Shown here piece after piece: positions 45,395-57,214 of a stretch of 64,000 nucleotides of DNA. A program made the translations under genes and the position numbers. Position 1 is the stretch's first letter. Each line of letters begins with the position of its first letter. Under the pieces are notes generated by a model. The model did no database searches, had not been told where the DNA came from, and saw only the letters and a program-made list of their open reading frames with translations. This stretch comes from Microvelia longipes (taxonomy: Eukaryota > Arthropoda > Insecta > Hemiptera > Veliidae): contig JACMZG010001913.1 in NCBI GenBank assembly GCA_018340805.1, positions 30,808,127-30,872,126 of the forward strand, written 5' to 3'.

Positions 45395-47642
45395 CAAAGC
45401 TAAACTCAAAATCAGCACCTGGAAATGATGGTATAAGTAATGATTTTTACAAAAACCTGCCTAAGTCCTGGCTCAGCTTATTTACTGATTTTTTCAATAA
45501 AATATTAGAAAGTGGAGAGACCCCAAGCAATTGGTCTGAGGCCATTACTATATTAATATATAAAAAGGGTGACAAGAATATCTTAAACAATTATAGAGGT
45601 ATTTCACTTACTAATTGCTTAGGAAAAATTTTTTTACTTCGATATTAAATGAACGCTTAAAATCATGGTAGAGAAAAACAGCTTAATACCAGACATGCAG
45701 AATGGGTTCAGAAAAAATAGAAGCACAACTGACAACATTTTTATTCTTAATGCTTTAATACAAAACCACGTACGACTTCCAAAAAGAAAAGTAAAAGTAG
45801 CTTTTGTTGATTTTAAGAAAGCTTTTGACAGCCTTCTTCATGCTAAATTTTTTCAAAAGTTGAAAGAAATAAAATTAAGCAACAAATTTTTTAACATAAT
45901 TTATAATTTATATAAAATGCAAAAACAAAAATTAATTTTAACAATGAGTTTAGCCATGAAATTAAAATCCTTAGAGGGCTTTTACAGGGCGAAATCCTCT
46001 CACCATTGGCCTTTAACTTATTCATAGCAGATATTGAACGGTTCTTCAAAGAAAAGGTTTTAAAGGTTTAAATTTAGACGGTGTGACATATGTATATTTA
46101 TTAGCTTATGCAGACGACCTTAAATATTAGCTGACTCGACTATCAATTTAAATAAAAGCTCTAAACATACTTTATCAGTACTGTCAACTTAATGGCTTAG
46201 AGGTAAATATAGAGAAAACTAAAGTAATGACTTTCTCAAAAGGTAAATTATCAAATAAAAATAGTAATTGCTACTACAACGGACAACTGTTAGAAGAAGT
46301 AACCAAATTTAATTACCTCGGTGTGTGGTTCAGCAGAAAAGGGCTATTTGAAGAAGCTAGCAAGCAAGCAGTGAGTAAATCACGGTCAGCGGCGGGTGTT
46401 GTGAGAGAAACTCTGGCAAAAACAAATAACAACTCTTTCCAAGCAACAAAGCAAGTTTATAATGCGAGTGTTCTCAGCACACTACTCTATGCTGCGCCTG
46501 TTTGGTCGCTTAGGTATCTCGAATCCCTTGAAATTGCTCAAAACTTCTTTTTTAAAAATTATTTCTGTTTATTAAAAAATACACCCCATTACATAATTAG
46601 ACAGGAATTCAATTTAGAAAATGTATCAATAAGAGTACTTCAGCTAACCCTACAATACATTAACCATATTCATGACCTAAAAGAAAATAATTTGTTAAAA
46701 ATCGCTTTTAATCGTCTTTTGTTTTTGGATTCTGCTCCTAATAATGACATCAGGTATAATTGGATAAGCCAAGTAAAGCAGATTCTTAAATCTGTAAATC
46801 TTGATACTGACTTTATTTTTTTATCAACTTTTGATAACAAAAATATTAATGACATAACTAACTTATACTACCAGAAACTTAAACAGACAGACTTAGAAAG
46901 AATACAGCAATCTACTTACAGCGACATATACAGGGTACTTAACAGCTTCAACCATGACGACTCTAACTATTTAAATGCTAACTTGCACCTTACTTTTCCT
47001 CAGCAAAAATTATTAGCTCAAATTCGTACCAGTGGTTATGATGTAATTAAAATTACTATAAGAGGTATCTTGTACAAAATCAAAACTAACGAAATGTGCA
47101 TGGTTTGCAACATGCATGAACACGAAACTCTAGCTCATATTATACTAAGGTGTCCAAGATATTCAATAATTAGAACAGAGCTATTGTTTTCGCAAGTAAT
47201 CTCGTCTAAATGGTCTGTAAACACCAAAATAGCCTCGATTATTGGCTCTTCAATCAAAAAAGAAGTAATAATTGTTTTTTATTTTTTTATTAACTTATTA
47301 AAAATTAGATCATTTCATTTGAATGAATGAAATAATATAATTCCATTTAATCTAATAATATTACTAACTCCATAAATGAGTTTACTATCTGTAATAACAG
47401 TTAAAAACATCAATCTATTCAATCACAGAAGTCATAAAATTTTATTTATTTATTTTATTTAAAGATGTTAAGATATTGTTTTTAAGTTTCAAAATTTTGT
47501 TTCTTTTTTCTATTATTTTTATTTTTTTACAATAGAATTATCATGTTGTACTACCTTATTACTGCAAGATTTAATTATTAATTTTATATGTTTGTAACCA
47601 TCTCTTTTGTATAAGCTCAAAAAGTTTAAAAACAAATAAATA

Positions 47643-47676
<34 letters not shown>
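45376..47676 (+). mobile_element. 5'-truncated LINE with reverse transcriptase and clear target-site duplication
   Basis: TATAATTGAATCAACTC occurs at 45359-45375 and 47677-47693, bounding the insertion. The 3' end is an (ATT)n tail (47642-47680). Coding starts abruptly at KLNSKSAPGNDGIS, so endonuclease and ORF1 were never copied. The RT parts are in the pseudogene entry. Clade not assigned: there is no RNase H, and the C-terminal zinc-like motif is C-x2-C-x7-H-x4-C. Confidence 0.88.
45391..47330 (+). pseudogene. Reverse transcriptase of the truncated LINE, at least three frame breaks
   Basis: Reads SAPGNDGISNDFYKNLP, NWSEAITILIYKKGDKN, NYRGISLTNCLGKIF; slip near 45630; LIPDMQNGFRKNRSTTDNIF, KVAFVDFKKAFDSL (first Asp); slip near 45970; GLLQGEILSPLAFNLFIADI, LLAYADDL (YADD-type site); slip near 46130; VNIEKTKVMTFSKG, FNYLGVWFS, LYAAPVWSLRYL, CMVCNMHEHETLAHIILRC and a Lys/Phe-rich end. 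Catalytic aspartates are kept. The longest clean frame is 46227-47330 (367 codons). Confidence 0.85.
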
Positions 47677-47680
<4 letters not shown>

Positions 47681-47693
47681 ATTGAATCAACTC

Positions 47694-48940
47694 AAAGTAT
47701 TTTTAATTGAGTTTTTATTATAAAATTCAATAACTTTAAAATTATAATATCTTAGTGAATCATAGCAGCTTCTTTACTGCTGGATAAAACAAAAAAATAT
47801 TATTTGCTTAAAAACATATTATTATTATACATAATTTGTTTAGAATTCTTAAATATGCTTCTTATCTCCTACGTAATATAATTTTTTGTTTTTATTATTA
47901 CATTTTTCTTAAGAAGCGTGACATGTTTTCCTCAGAACATGTTTATTAATGGAGATACATTTTTCAAAAAGAACCTTGATAAAAGATATAGAGAGAAATA
48001 TGAGTTTTCATATTCGTAATAGAGAAATTTAAAGCTAAATTTATTTCTATAATATATTATTTTTATCTAAATTCTTTAAGAAACTCTTTTACGTATTTAT
48101 TTTATATTTTTGCTTCTCTGTCTTCCATTATAAAGAACTATTCGGCTGATATGTTATTCGACTATGATTTAGAATTGAAGCTAATTATTTGGCTATTATA
48201 AGAATAGGAATTATTGAAATGACACATTTGAGTCAGTTAAATTTTAATTTTTTTACTTAAAAGGTAGGATCAATTAAAATTGTATTTGTAACTTTTTTAA
48301 TGTAAATACTTGAAGTATTCCTTGTTTGTAAACACACAAGGAAGGAAGTCTTTTGTTAAAATCTAATGCAACTTTAACAAAATACTTTCATGTAAGTATT
48401 TTGTTGAATTTTTAACATTGTAAAACTTATATTATTGCAAGTGAACTGCAGGCACTTACTAAATTTTAATATGAGACAAAAAGTTTTGCTCTTAAGAAGT
48501 TTTTTTTGTGAAAAGAGCCTTTTTTTAAGTGATTATAAGCTTTTAGTAACTAATGGCCTGTAAAATTTCAAGAGGATAAAAGGTTCTATTTAAACCTAAG
48601 AGCTGAGTACTAAGCATCTTTACTTTACACTTGGAGTGCATCCCACAATTTTGATTGACGCTAGTAATTCAATCAGGAGTATTATAAAGTTTAAATCTGG
48701 CTGAATCGATGATTTTTGAACACAGTCTTTAACATATTGTTCATAGAGGTATCATTATTGGATGGGGCCTAGAGGTTTCTATAAATATTAGAAATATTTC
48801 TAGAAAAGTATTTCTAGAAAATACTGAATATGTATAGTAGGCAAATGTTTCTAAAAATTATATTGAGTTCGAATTTTATATTCATAAAACATACTGTTTT
48901 ACTTAAATTATATACACTTTTGGGACAGTGTATATTCTCT
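47694..48940. other. Gene-free AT-rich stretch between two LINE relics
   Basis: No feature seen apart from short A/T runs and a repeated ATTTCTAGAAA near 48785-48830. Confidence 0.5.
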
Positions 48941-48956
48941 GTGGCCAGGCTTCCAA

Positions 48957-49800
48957 TATATTTTTACCGATGGTTCTAAAATCCACGATAGTACTGGTTG
49001 TGCTATGTATGATTATTCTCAGAACTATTCCAAAGGTGTTAAGTTAAACAAACACGTCTCATCTTACACAATAGAGCAAATTGCAGTGGTCGAAGCTTTA
49101 AAGTACAATTCTGAATCTACCCATAATCATTTGGTATCTTCACAGACAATCAAAGTTTAGTTTCCGCTGTACAAAATAAATCGTTCTCTTCTCTCAATAA
49201 TTATTTAACATGTCAAATTATAAACTTATGTTTCTCTATCTCTTTAAAAAATAAAATCATAGTGTTAGTCTGGCTCAAGGGTCACGCAGGTATTACGCCT
49301 AACGAAACTGTAGATAATGTAGCGAAGGAGAGTTGTGACAATGATGAGTCAGCCATTCTCTATGGATTGCAGTATAAAGTACCATATACAGATATTAATA
49401 GGCGAATAAATTTATCAGCTCTATCTAGTTGGCAAGTTTGGCATAATAACAAGCCGGTAGTTTTTATACAGCTCACCAGCCTGTAGTCGGTCAAGTTTCT
49501 TGGTTTAAAGGCAAAGCTACAAGTAAATATTTTTCAACATTTACGATTCGACTGCGTATAAACCATGGTATCTGTAAATCTTAATTAAACAAAAATAAAT
49601 TTAGAAAACGATCCAAACTGCACTTTTTGTAATACAGTTGAGGATCTTTAGCATATAATAATGCACTGTTCTCGCTATTCTGCCGAGCGTGCTGTATTGT
49701 TAAATGAACTACATGTTACTATAAGTGTCGCTCAACCGTTTAACTATATCTCCTTGTTATCTTCAAAGTCAATAGAAGTGTACAAAAAAATTATTTTTTC
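48957..49800 (+). pseudogene. LINE relic: RNase H domain and Cys/His tail
   Basis: IFTDGSKIHDSTGCAMYDYS, TIEQIAVVEALKYN, FTDNQSLVSAVQN after a slip, then IIVLVWLKGHAGITPNETVD-NVAKES. The RNase H catalytic D (TDGS), E (IEQ..VVEAL), D (TDNQS) and the H/D region are present. Downstream fragments give NCTFCNTVEDL and HIIMHCSRYSAER, the usual C-terminal zinc-like motif. Different family from 14661-15235 judging by divergence. Several stops and slips. Confidence 0.8.
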
Positions 49801-49809
49801 CTAGTAAAC

Positions 49810-52060
49810 TAAAAATTAAAATTTAGTTTTTGTTTAATCTAGCTTAAATTAAAATTATACATATATCATACAATATTAAGTACAAAATAGTAATAAAATA
49901 ACAAATTAAATTATTATTATTATAGTAATAAGGCTTTATCAAACATCTTAAAAATAATATAAAAATAATTTCCAAAGGTCCATAATAAAATAAACAATTT
50001 CCAAGCAAAGAAAATTTTCTTTTATCAAGATTGTAAATAATTAATAATAACTAATCCATGATATTAAAAGTTCTTTTAACCAGTAAATTATTTCATTTTT
50101 TTTCTATCAAAATATTAAACAGTTTTTATTATTTAAAAGTATAAAATAAATATACCAATGGCTGTATGGTCCTAGTAGACCAATGCCAAAAAAAGTCTCT
50201 CCCATGAATACATTGGGAGCTACGATGATAATAGACTCACTCACACGTGCAGAGAAACTACTTTTTGAAAACCACTAAGAGGTATTAACACCTGAAACGA
50301 ATAATTCAGGTAAATCTCGTTTTCAGATTATTAGTGGAAATAAGGTGTAAATAAGAAAATATAACAACCAATCCAGGTTTGAGAAAGAAGTATTATTCCT
50401 AGTGGTAGTGGAATTAATGATAAGTCCCCACCCTCTGGCTGCGTAAATCTTTCCCTTTTTAGATATCCAGAAATTAAGTAATTTATCCTTAGTCTCACTT
50501 TTAAGTTTATAGAATTCGCACATTTTTCTAAATTAAAAACAATGACTTTAACTTATAGAATCCAAGTCATTTTTTTAATTTATATAGAATCCAGAAATTA
50601 TTGTTGTTATCATTTCTCATTCTACTTTATCTTCAATGAAGAAAAGGAAGGATTTAAAGAGCAAATAAAAATATATAAAATCCCTACTTTTGTCTCATTT
50701 CTTGCTTTCATCTCAGTATTTCCATACATTATTCACACTTCTCTTAAACACACAATAAAAGGTTAAACGGAAATTGTGATTCACACAAAACTTAGTAAAA
50801 AAAAAATGTTTTCTTTTTTTTTAATTTAACAATGTAGTAACTCCCTGAGGCTATCCAATAAAGCCTTTTCAATGCAACACCTAACTTACATGTAATTAAA
50901 CCACCTCAAATAATTAAACAGCAATAAAATTTCTTAAATAAAGTAACTTTTTAAGTTTTTCACGAATTTATTATTTCAATAATTTATGTATAAAAGGTAA
51001 TGAAGGACGTAAACTGTTCTTAAAAACTTAAAATTCGTCCAATGGTCTTCGAAAAACGTAGGTAATATATTTTTATAAAAATTCCAACAGGCAGATCGAC
51101 AGAGAGACACGCTTTCTAATGGCAGTAGAAGAATGAAACAAGTTAAAGTAAATAAAGTGACAACATTTATTCCATTTCGCAATAGTGATAACAATTTAGA
51201 GTAAATGAAATTCGAAGCATCGGGTACGGAAATGAAAAAGTTTCAAAAAAGTCATTGACGCATTACACAATATATATTTTTTAAATGAAAATTTCATGCC
51301 ATGAAAGAATTGATTAGAATTACAAAATGAATTACATTTTGCAGTAAGTTCCCTCATTTACCAGCTCTAATAATATTTAGATAGTAAAAGATTGTCCTGG
51401 AAATTATTATTTTCGGCAAAAAAGGGTTAAAGAAAAGAAAAATAAGGAGTCTCTCCACAGATCACTTTGTTTATTTACAAATTACGCAGAGTGCTTTCCA
51501 CCTAACAAGAGACCATCGTTAGTGTAAGACAAATAAATAAAAAAATAAAATAATTAAAAAACATTGATAACAAAAATAAATATAAGATAGCTATGACGAT
51601 AGTTAAAATAAATATGAACTAAATGATTAAAAAAATTAATTACCGTAGACACAAATCAAAGATGAAAGGGGCAGGTTTAAATAATATAGAATTAAGTATG
51701 AGTAAGCATGGCTTCTCTCAGTAGTGAGTTAATTAGGGTCGCTCCTCATTTATTTAAATCAAGGTCGCCAACAGTTTCAGGACTCTAAAAAATTGCCGGA
51801 TTTCTGAAAAATTCAGCTTACATCCTTTCTCACCATAGTAAAAAATAGCGGATTTATGAGGTACGTTGAGATGATTATCGGTTATAAGACGCATGTAGAA
51901 CTTGCTGGTAGTTCTCTTTAGGTGTTCTGAAAGCCTAGTACTAATTTTACTACCCGTCTGACCTAAGATAAGATGGACTCCGTTTATTTACAATAAACGG
52001 AGCTCAGCCTAGAACTCAAGAAATTGTTAATTCCGGGAACAGTTGACAGTAACGATTGTA
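49810..52060. other. Gene-free stretch
   Basis: No exon recognised. 50205-50310 aligns with R2 (GCTACGATGATAATAGACTC, AAAACCACTAAGAGG, ACACCTGAAACGA). Nothing else assigned. Confidence 0.45.
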
Positions 52061-52061
52061 G

Positions 52062-53011
52062 GCCCGTCTACAATCTTAAGTTAAGTTTGGAAGAATCGAA
52101 GAAGTGAAGAATCCTCAGTCGAAGAGTGAAGAATTCCTCAGAAGAATCGAAGAAGTGAAGAATTTTTCACTTAGAACAAACTATTTTGAAATTCCCGCTC
52201 TTGACTTAAGAGATCCGTAAACACGTCTACAACCTCTGAGTTGTTAAGTCAAGTTTTAAAGTTACAATTACACATATAGCTGTATTTAGACTACTTTTCT
52301 TCCTACGTCTACACACATTTTATTTATTTACTTATTGTAACAACGAGCAGAGCTCAATAACAATTTTAATACAATTTAAATAAACATAAACTACTAATAA
52401 ACTACTTTTCTTTTCTACCGTCAACACACATTTTATTTATTTTATTTATGGTGACAACGAGCAGAGCTCAATAACAATTTTAATACAATTTAAATAACCA
52501 TTGCTTTTTCAATGATCTTTCCTTCCATTTTTTAAAGACTTTTTGCAAATATTTTTTTAATTACTTCTAAATCGACCGTGTTTTTATTATTTTAATTAAT
52601 AAATAAAATCAAAATGGATGAGGTAATTGTTGGGAGCGTTATTTTCCTTATCTAGTATGTCTACAGACGTAGGAACCTCATCCATTTCAAAACTATATAA
52701 TTCAAAAATAAAAAGAAAAATATATATTATATAAAAAAATATTCAAACAAACAAAACAATCAATATTCAAATAATCACATATTCATCAAACCAACAACAA
52801 TCAAAAAATCACATCAATCGTTTACAAATATTTGTAATCATTTCAAAAAACAGATAACGTAGTACAATCTTCTTTAAGTAACTTATAAAAAACATTTTTG
52901 GTTTTCTTAAGTCAAAAGAGCGGGAAAAAGAATATTTAAGAAGAAAAAAGATTTTGAAAAATTCTTCACTTCTTCAATTCTTCCTAACTTAACTTAAGAT
53001 TGTAGACGGGG
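52062..53011. mobile_element. TIR element with about 50-bp ends and internal tandem duplication
   Basis: Left CCCGTCTACAATCTTAAGTT-AAGTTTGGAAGAATCGAAGA-AGTGAAGAAT; the right end is its complement with two to three differences. 52285-52385 and 52395-52497 repeat each other (CACATTTTATTTATTT..., GAGCAGAGCTCAATAACAAT). GAAGAATCGAAGAAGTGAAG is itself duplicated at the left end. No transposase frame. Confidence 0.85.
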
Positions 53012-54480
53012 CTTGTATGTAATTTGGTTCTTTTTGGTATTTGGTATGTTTATGTAATTTGGTGTCAGAATGCGCTCCTGAAATCTTTGACATTTTATAG
53101 CAAATTACTTCTGGTACTTCTATATTTATTTTTCACTGATTTATCCAAATATCTCATTTTATATAATAATGACTAATTTTCATTAGACACTCGTGCCGTT
53201 ATAATGGTAATAAAGAACAAGATGATTTCATAATAATAACTTAGAAATGTAGAAGGAATTTTATGTTAAGGAGGGTTAGTTTCAAATCTGCCGCTAGAGG
53301 CCAGCACCGAGTTTACTCCTAACTTCTGTAAGACGCTCTAGTATCTTCTGACCTTCTTTACCTTTTATATTTATGGACCAGCTGCTTTTATTTACTTCAA
53401 AATCTTCGGTGTTTTGGATCCAACATGAAGTGTTTTGGATCCAACGAGGTTCAATAGCAGAACTCTTGAGATCTTCAAATTTCAAAAGCAGAACGTGAAT
53501 ATTGGGTCTGGGTTCAGCCGAGTTCCGTCCCGGAACCTTGTTTAATATCTATCCCAAACAGCTTTATGGCTGGCTGCAGTCAGGGAGTCCCTTTATTTTT
53601 TTGTTCAACATATGTGTCAAGTTTCATCTCATTATCATCATTAGTTTAAATGTTATGGAGTGACTTATGTATGTTTTTTTTTTAAAAATTGTAAATCATC
53701 AGAAAATTATACAATTGAGTGGAAATGTAGTGAATGTGTATACCTTCATAATAGTTCTTATGCACGCTAAACGATAGCTCAGAAATAAATTACCGGAATT
53801 TTAATTATATTATTATAAAATATTAAGAGATATGATACAGTTTCTAAAACAATTAATGTAATGGTGAGCTCCAATTTAAAATTTTAAAGTTACCGTAGAA
53901 AAATCACATTGTTTGTTATCAGGTTATCATACTTGCCATACGATTACCATACAAATCATTGAGTATTTGAACTTCTAGTGGTCGACTTAGTAGATATAGA
54001 TACCATTCCTAACGCGATAGCACCAGACGGAGCTGAGTTAATTAGGATAATTAATTAGGGTGGTGAAAGACTCCACCCAATAAAATAATGAGTATTACAC
54101 AAACTTAAGTAATATTTCTAGAACAGCGCTCTTATTGTATAAAGTGTTTAAAATCAAGATAAAATCTCTCTTTGTCTTACACATGAAGTTATATTGTTTC
54201 AACTATATTTAGTTAATCGATATAAACAGGTAGAAAATATAGAACCAACGTCGTGTGCTAACAAGTCTGTCATTTAATACTTCATAACCTTCTCCAATCT
54301 CTCGTTATAATATGTAAAATTAAACAACAAAAAAAACTTTTTGACAAGCATACTATGATAATGTAGAAGTTAATTAAATACTACGTTTAAAAGTCAATCA
54401 AAGGCAGGAAAATTAACGACTATAACGATACCAATAAAGATGATTATTTATAAAACTGGAAATGCGGTGCATCAAAAACT
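53012..54480. other. Gene-free stretch
   Basis: 53405-53450 has GTTTTGGATCCAACATGAAG and GTTTTGGATCCAACGAGG in tandem. Nothing else recognised. Confidence 0.45.
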
Positions 54481-54496
54481 ACGTCAGAACTTACAA

Positions 54497-54745
54497 TAAT
54501 ACATAGTCAGAAAGCCTCACTTCGCTCGCTAGATTCTGTATGTTTATAATAATACAAAGTCAAAAGAGCTGGGTTCGCTTGCTAGATTCTGAATGTTTAT
54601 AATAATACAAAGTCAAAAGGGCTGGGTTCGCTCGCTAGATTGCGTATAGTTACAATAAAGCATAGTAAAAAGGCGTGGCTCGCTAGATTTCGTGTATTAG
54701 AATTTTACATGCTAAAAAAGGGCTTGCTGCGTTCGCTCAATTCCT
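54497..54745. repeat. Minisatellite, 53-bp unit
   Basis: Four to five copies of TTCGCTCGCTAGATTCTGTA-TGTTTATAATAATACAAAGT-CAAAAGGGCTGGG; starts at 54521, 54574 and 54627 give an exact 53-bp period. Outer copies are diverged. Confidence 0.9.
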
Positions 54746-54897
54746 TAGAATAGACTTGATTGCATGTAATAGTACGAATAAAAATGATCACTAAATTACG
54801 TATGGTTATAACTATACATAATAAAACACATACATACTTACATACACACACACTACTTACTATACATACTTTCTTCGCTAGCTATATTGCATATGGT

Positions 54898-54898
54898 A

Positions 54899-54995
<97 letters not shown>

Positions 54996-55022
54996 ACGCT
55001 GGGAATGAAATATATATATACG
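54898..55022. repeat. (TA)n microsatellite
   Basis: About 90 bp nearly pure (TA)n, a short unique piece, then another short run. Frames through it on both strands are artefacts. Confidence 0.97.
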
Positions 55023-56483
55023 TAATATATTTAATGTATACGTAGTGAATCCGTACTGATGAAGAAAAGTTGCGAGGTACACCGTACCCTTATAGAAAAC
55101 CAGATAAAGTAAACCAACTAAGAGCATTTCAAAATTATTAAATATCATAATAAGATAAATTAAGTATATCAGATATAGAATAAAGGTAAACTAAATATAA
55201 GATAACACAGGGTGGGTACAAGCATTTTATTAAAGTGTTGTTATTTATTATTTTACTTATTGTATATTATTTTTTGTATACATATAATTGTATACATTTA
55301 TTTACTTTTGTTAATTATATAATGCATTTATAATTAATGCGTAATTAATTATATAATTAATTATATTAATTATATGCGTAATAGTATTTTTATAAGTGTA
55401 ATATAGTGCAAATACTTTAAAGTTTTAAAAAATTATTTAAAAAGTTTAAGGTCTCTGTATTAAGAGTTAAGGGTTATATTTCGTTAAAGAGCTCGTTGTC
55501 AAGGATGATTTATAAAGGAAGATATTTTATAATTTATTTTATCTTATTAATGCCATTGAAGCTTTTAATCAAAGCGCAGAATTGTTAAAAATAGATTTAA
55601 AAATCTTTGTGCACTAAAGGTTGAAAATTATTGTAAAGCTTTAGTTTTAGCTTATGTTTTAACTTCCATTACTAGCTTTGCAAAAAATCCTTTTTTTGAT
55701 TGAATTATATTATATTTTATAAAAAAAATGTAAAACATCCAGTATCGCTCTTTAGTCCATTTGGCTTAAGCTTTTAAATCATGATTAATTATAATTAAAG
55801 ATTTTCCTTCGAGATTTCAAAATTGGGTCAAACATTATTCTCTAGAGTTACTAAATAAGACCACCTTAACTGGAAATTAACAACAACCTTAGACATACTA
55901 ACCACTATGAAATAAAACTTAGTATACTTATTTATTACTTAAAGAGATTCGCTCCTGACTCATTTTACAATTCTTAACTATTCTTATTTTTAAAAAAGTC
56001 ATTCGAGAAAAATTGAAGTAACGCTGTTAAGGAAATAAGACTGAGCCAATTTGGTATTCTTATATAGATTAAAATATGTTGATAACGTCTTTGATGTAAT
56101 TACTGCTTACCAATTAATGAAAAATTAATCAATTTCTAATGAAAATTTTGGCAGTCACAATTGTCGTCTATTGTTGTCATCGATAAATTATTTTCTGGAT
56201 TGCACCAAGGGTGCAATCCAATGTGATGTCCAATTCAAAAAACTAACCAAGATGTTAGAAATTTACAAGGCGATTCAATTCGATGTAAACAAACTAAACG
56301 CATTCGGAGGTTATAACCTGACTTTTTTTATGAATGACGTGTGACGTCATTGCAGGAATCGGTATAGACCTTCAACATTGAAAATTTACTATATATTCTT
56401 GCAATGACGTCAATTTCGGACTATATCATTCACACCAGGGGGGGGGGGAATTAAAGTGAAGAAAAGTTTGAGTTCGATTATCG
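55023..56483. other. Gene-free AT-rich stretch
   Basis: 56330-56425 holds two TGACGTCA-like sites in inverted surroundings (GTGTGACGTCATTGCAGG and CTTGCAATGACGTCAATTTC). A poly-G run lies at 56439-56448. Nothing else seen. Confidence 0.45.
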
Positions 56484-57214
56484 CAGGCTTCTGAAAATTA
56501 GCGCTGCGGCAGACCGGTGTGGACAAATCGTGAACTAACGCCCACAGCTTTCCAAAATAACCAATTATTTTTTTATTTTTAAATAAAAAAAAATACCATG
56601 ATAATTTTTTTTTATGATAGCTACATTTATTGATATTATATATTGATTTTCTTTGTTTATTTTTACTTTAATCTCATAAAAACGGTTCGCCGCTGTCATG
56701 TCTTGCATTAAAAAAATTAGAAACTAATAGTAAAAGAAGTTTTTTTTAAAAAAAAACTTCCACAGAACGCTACTGATGGCGAGTAAGAGTAAATTTCAAT
56801 TAATTATTTTTTTTATTTAGTCGATTTCATCAGGTTATTACATTTAATCACACGTGCGTAGCATCTTGCCGATGTAACTAAAAGACGATTTTAAAAGTGA
56901 CTGTTTCAGGCTGCATTGAATTTTAAAATATATCTTCTTGCACGTGGAGAATTCAGCCACTATTTTATTATTACCTAATAGAAATAATTAAATTAATAAA
57001 TTACTTGAATGCAAACCTAAATTCAGTGTATTAATGTATTTTTAAAGAATAAAGTATAAAAAGTCAATTTTAAATTGTAGGCAAACAGTGGATAATTTAG
57101 ACACGCCCACTCAATTGAAAGAAAGGTCTCCCGCCGCGCTAGCGTTGACCGGAATCCAATTTGTTTTACGATTGAGTCGACACTCTTATTGTTTAATTAT
57201 CTATAGTCTCTAGT
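56484..57214 (+). repeat. Second copy of the CYB5D1-flanking dispersed repeat
   Basis: Collinear with 12296-13013 as described there. No CYB5D1-like coding sequence follows it here, so it is not a duplicated gene. Confidence 0.7.

Noticed and set aside
54760..55148. Tyr/Ile-rich open frames on both strands
   Set aside because: They run through (TA)n microsatellite sequence.
56484..57214. Duplicated CYB5D1 gene copy
   Set aside because: Only the upstream repeat is shared; none of the four coding exons is found after it.
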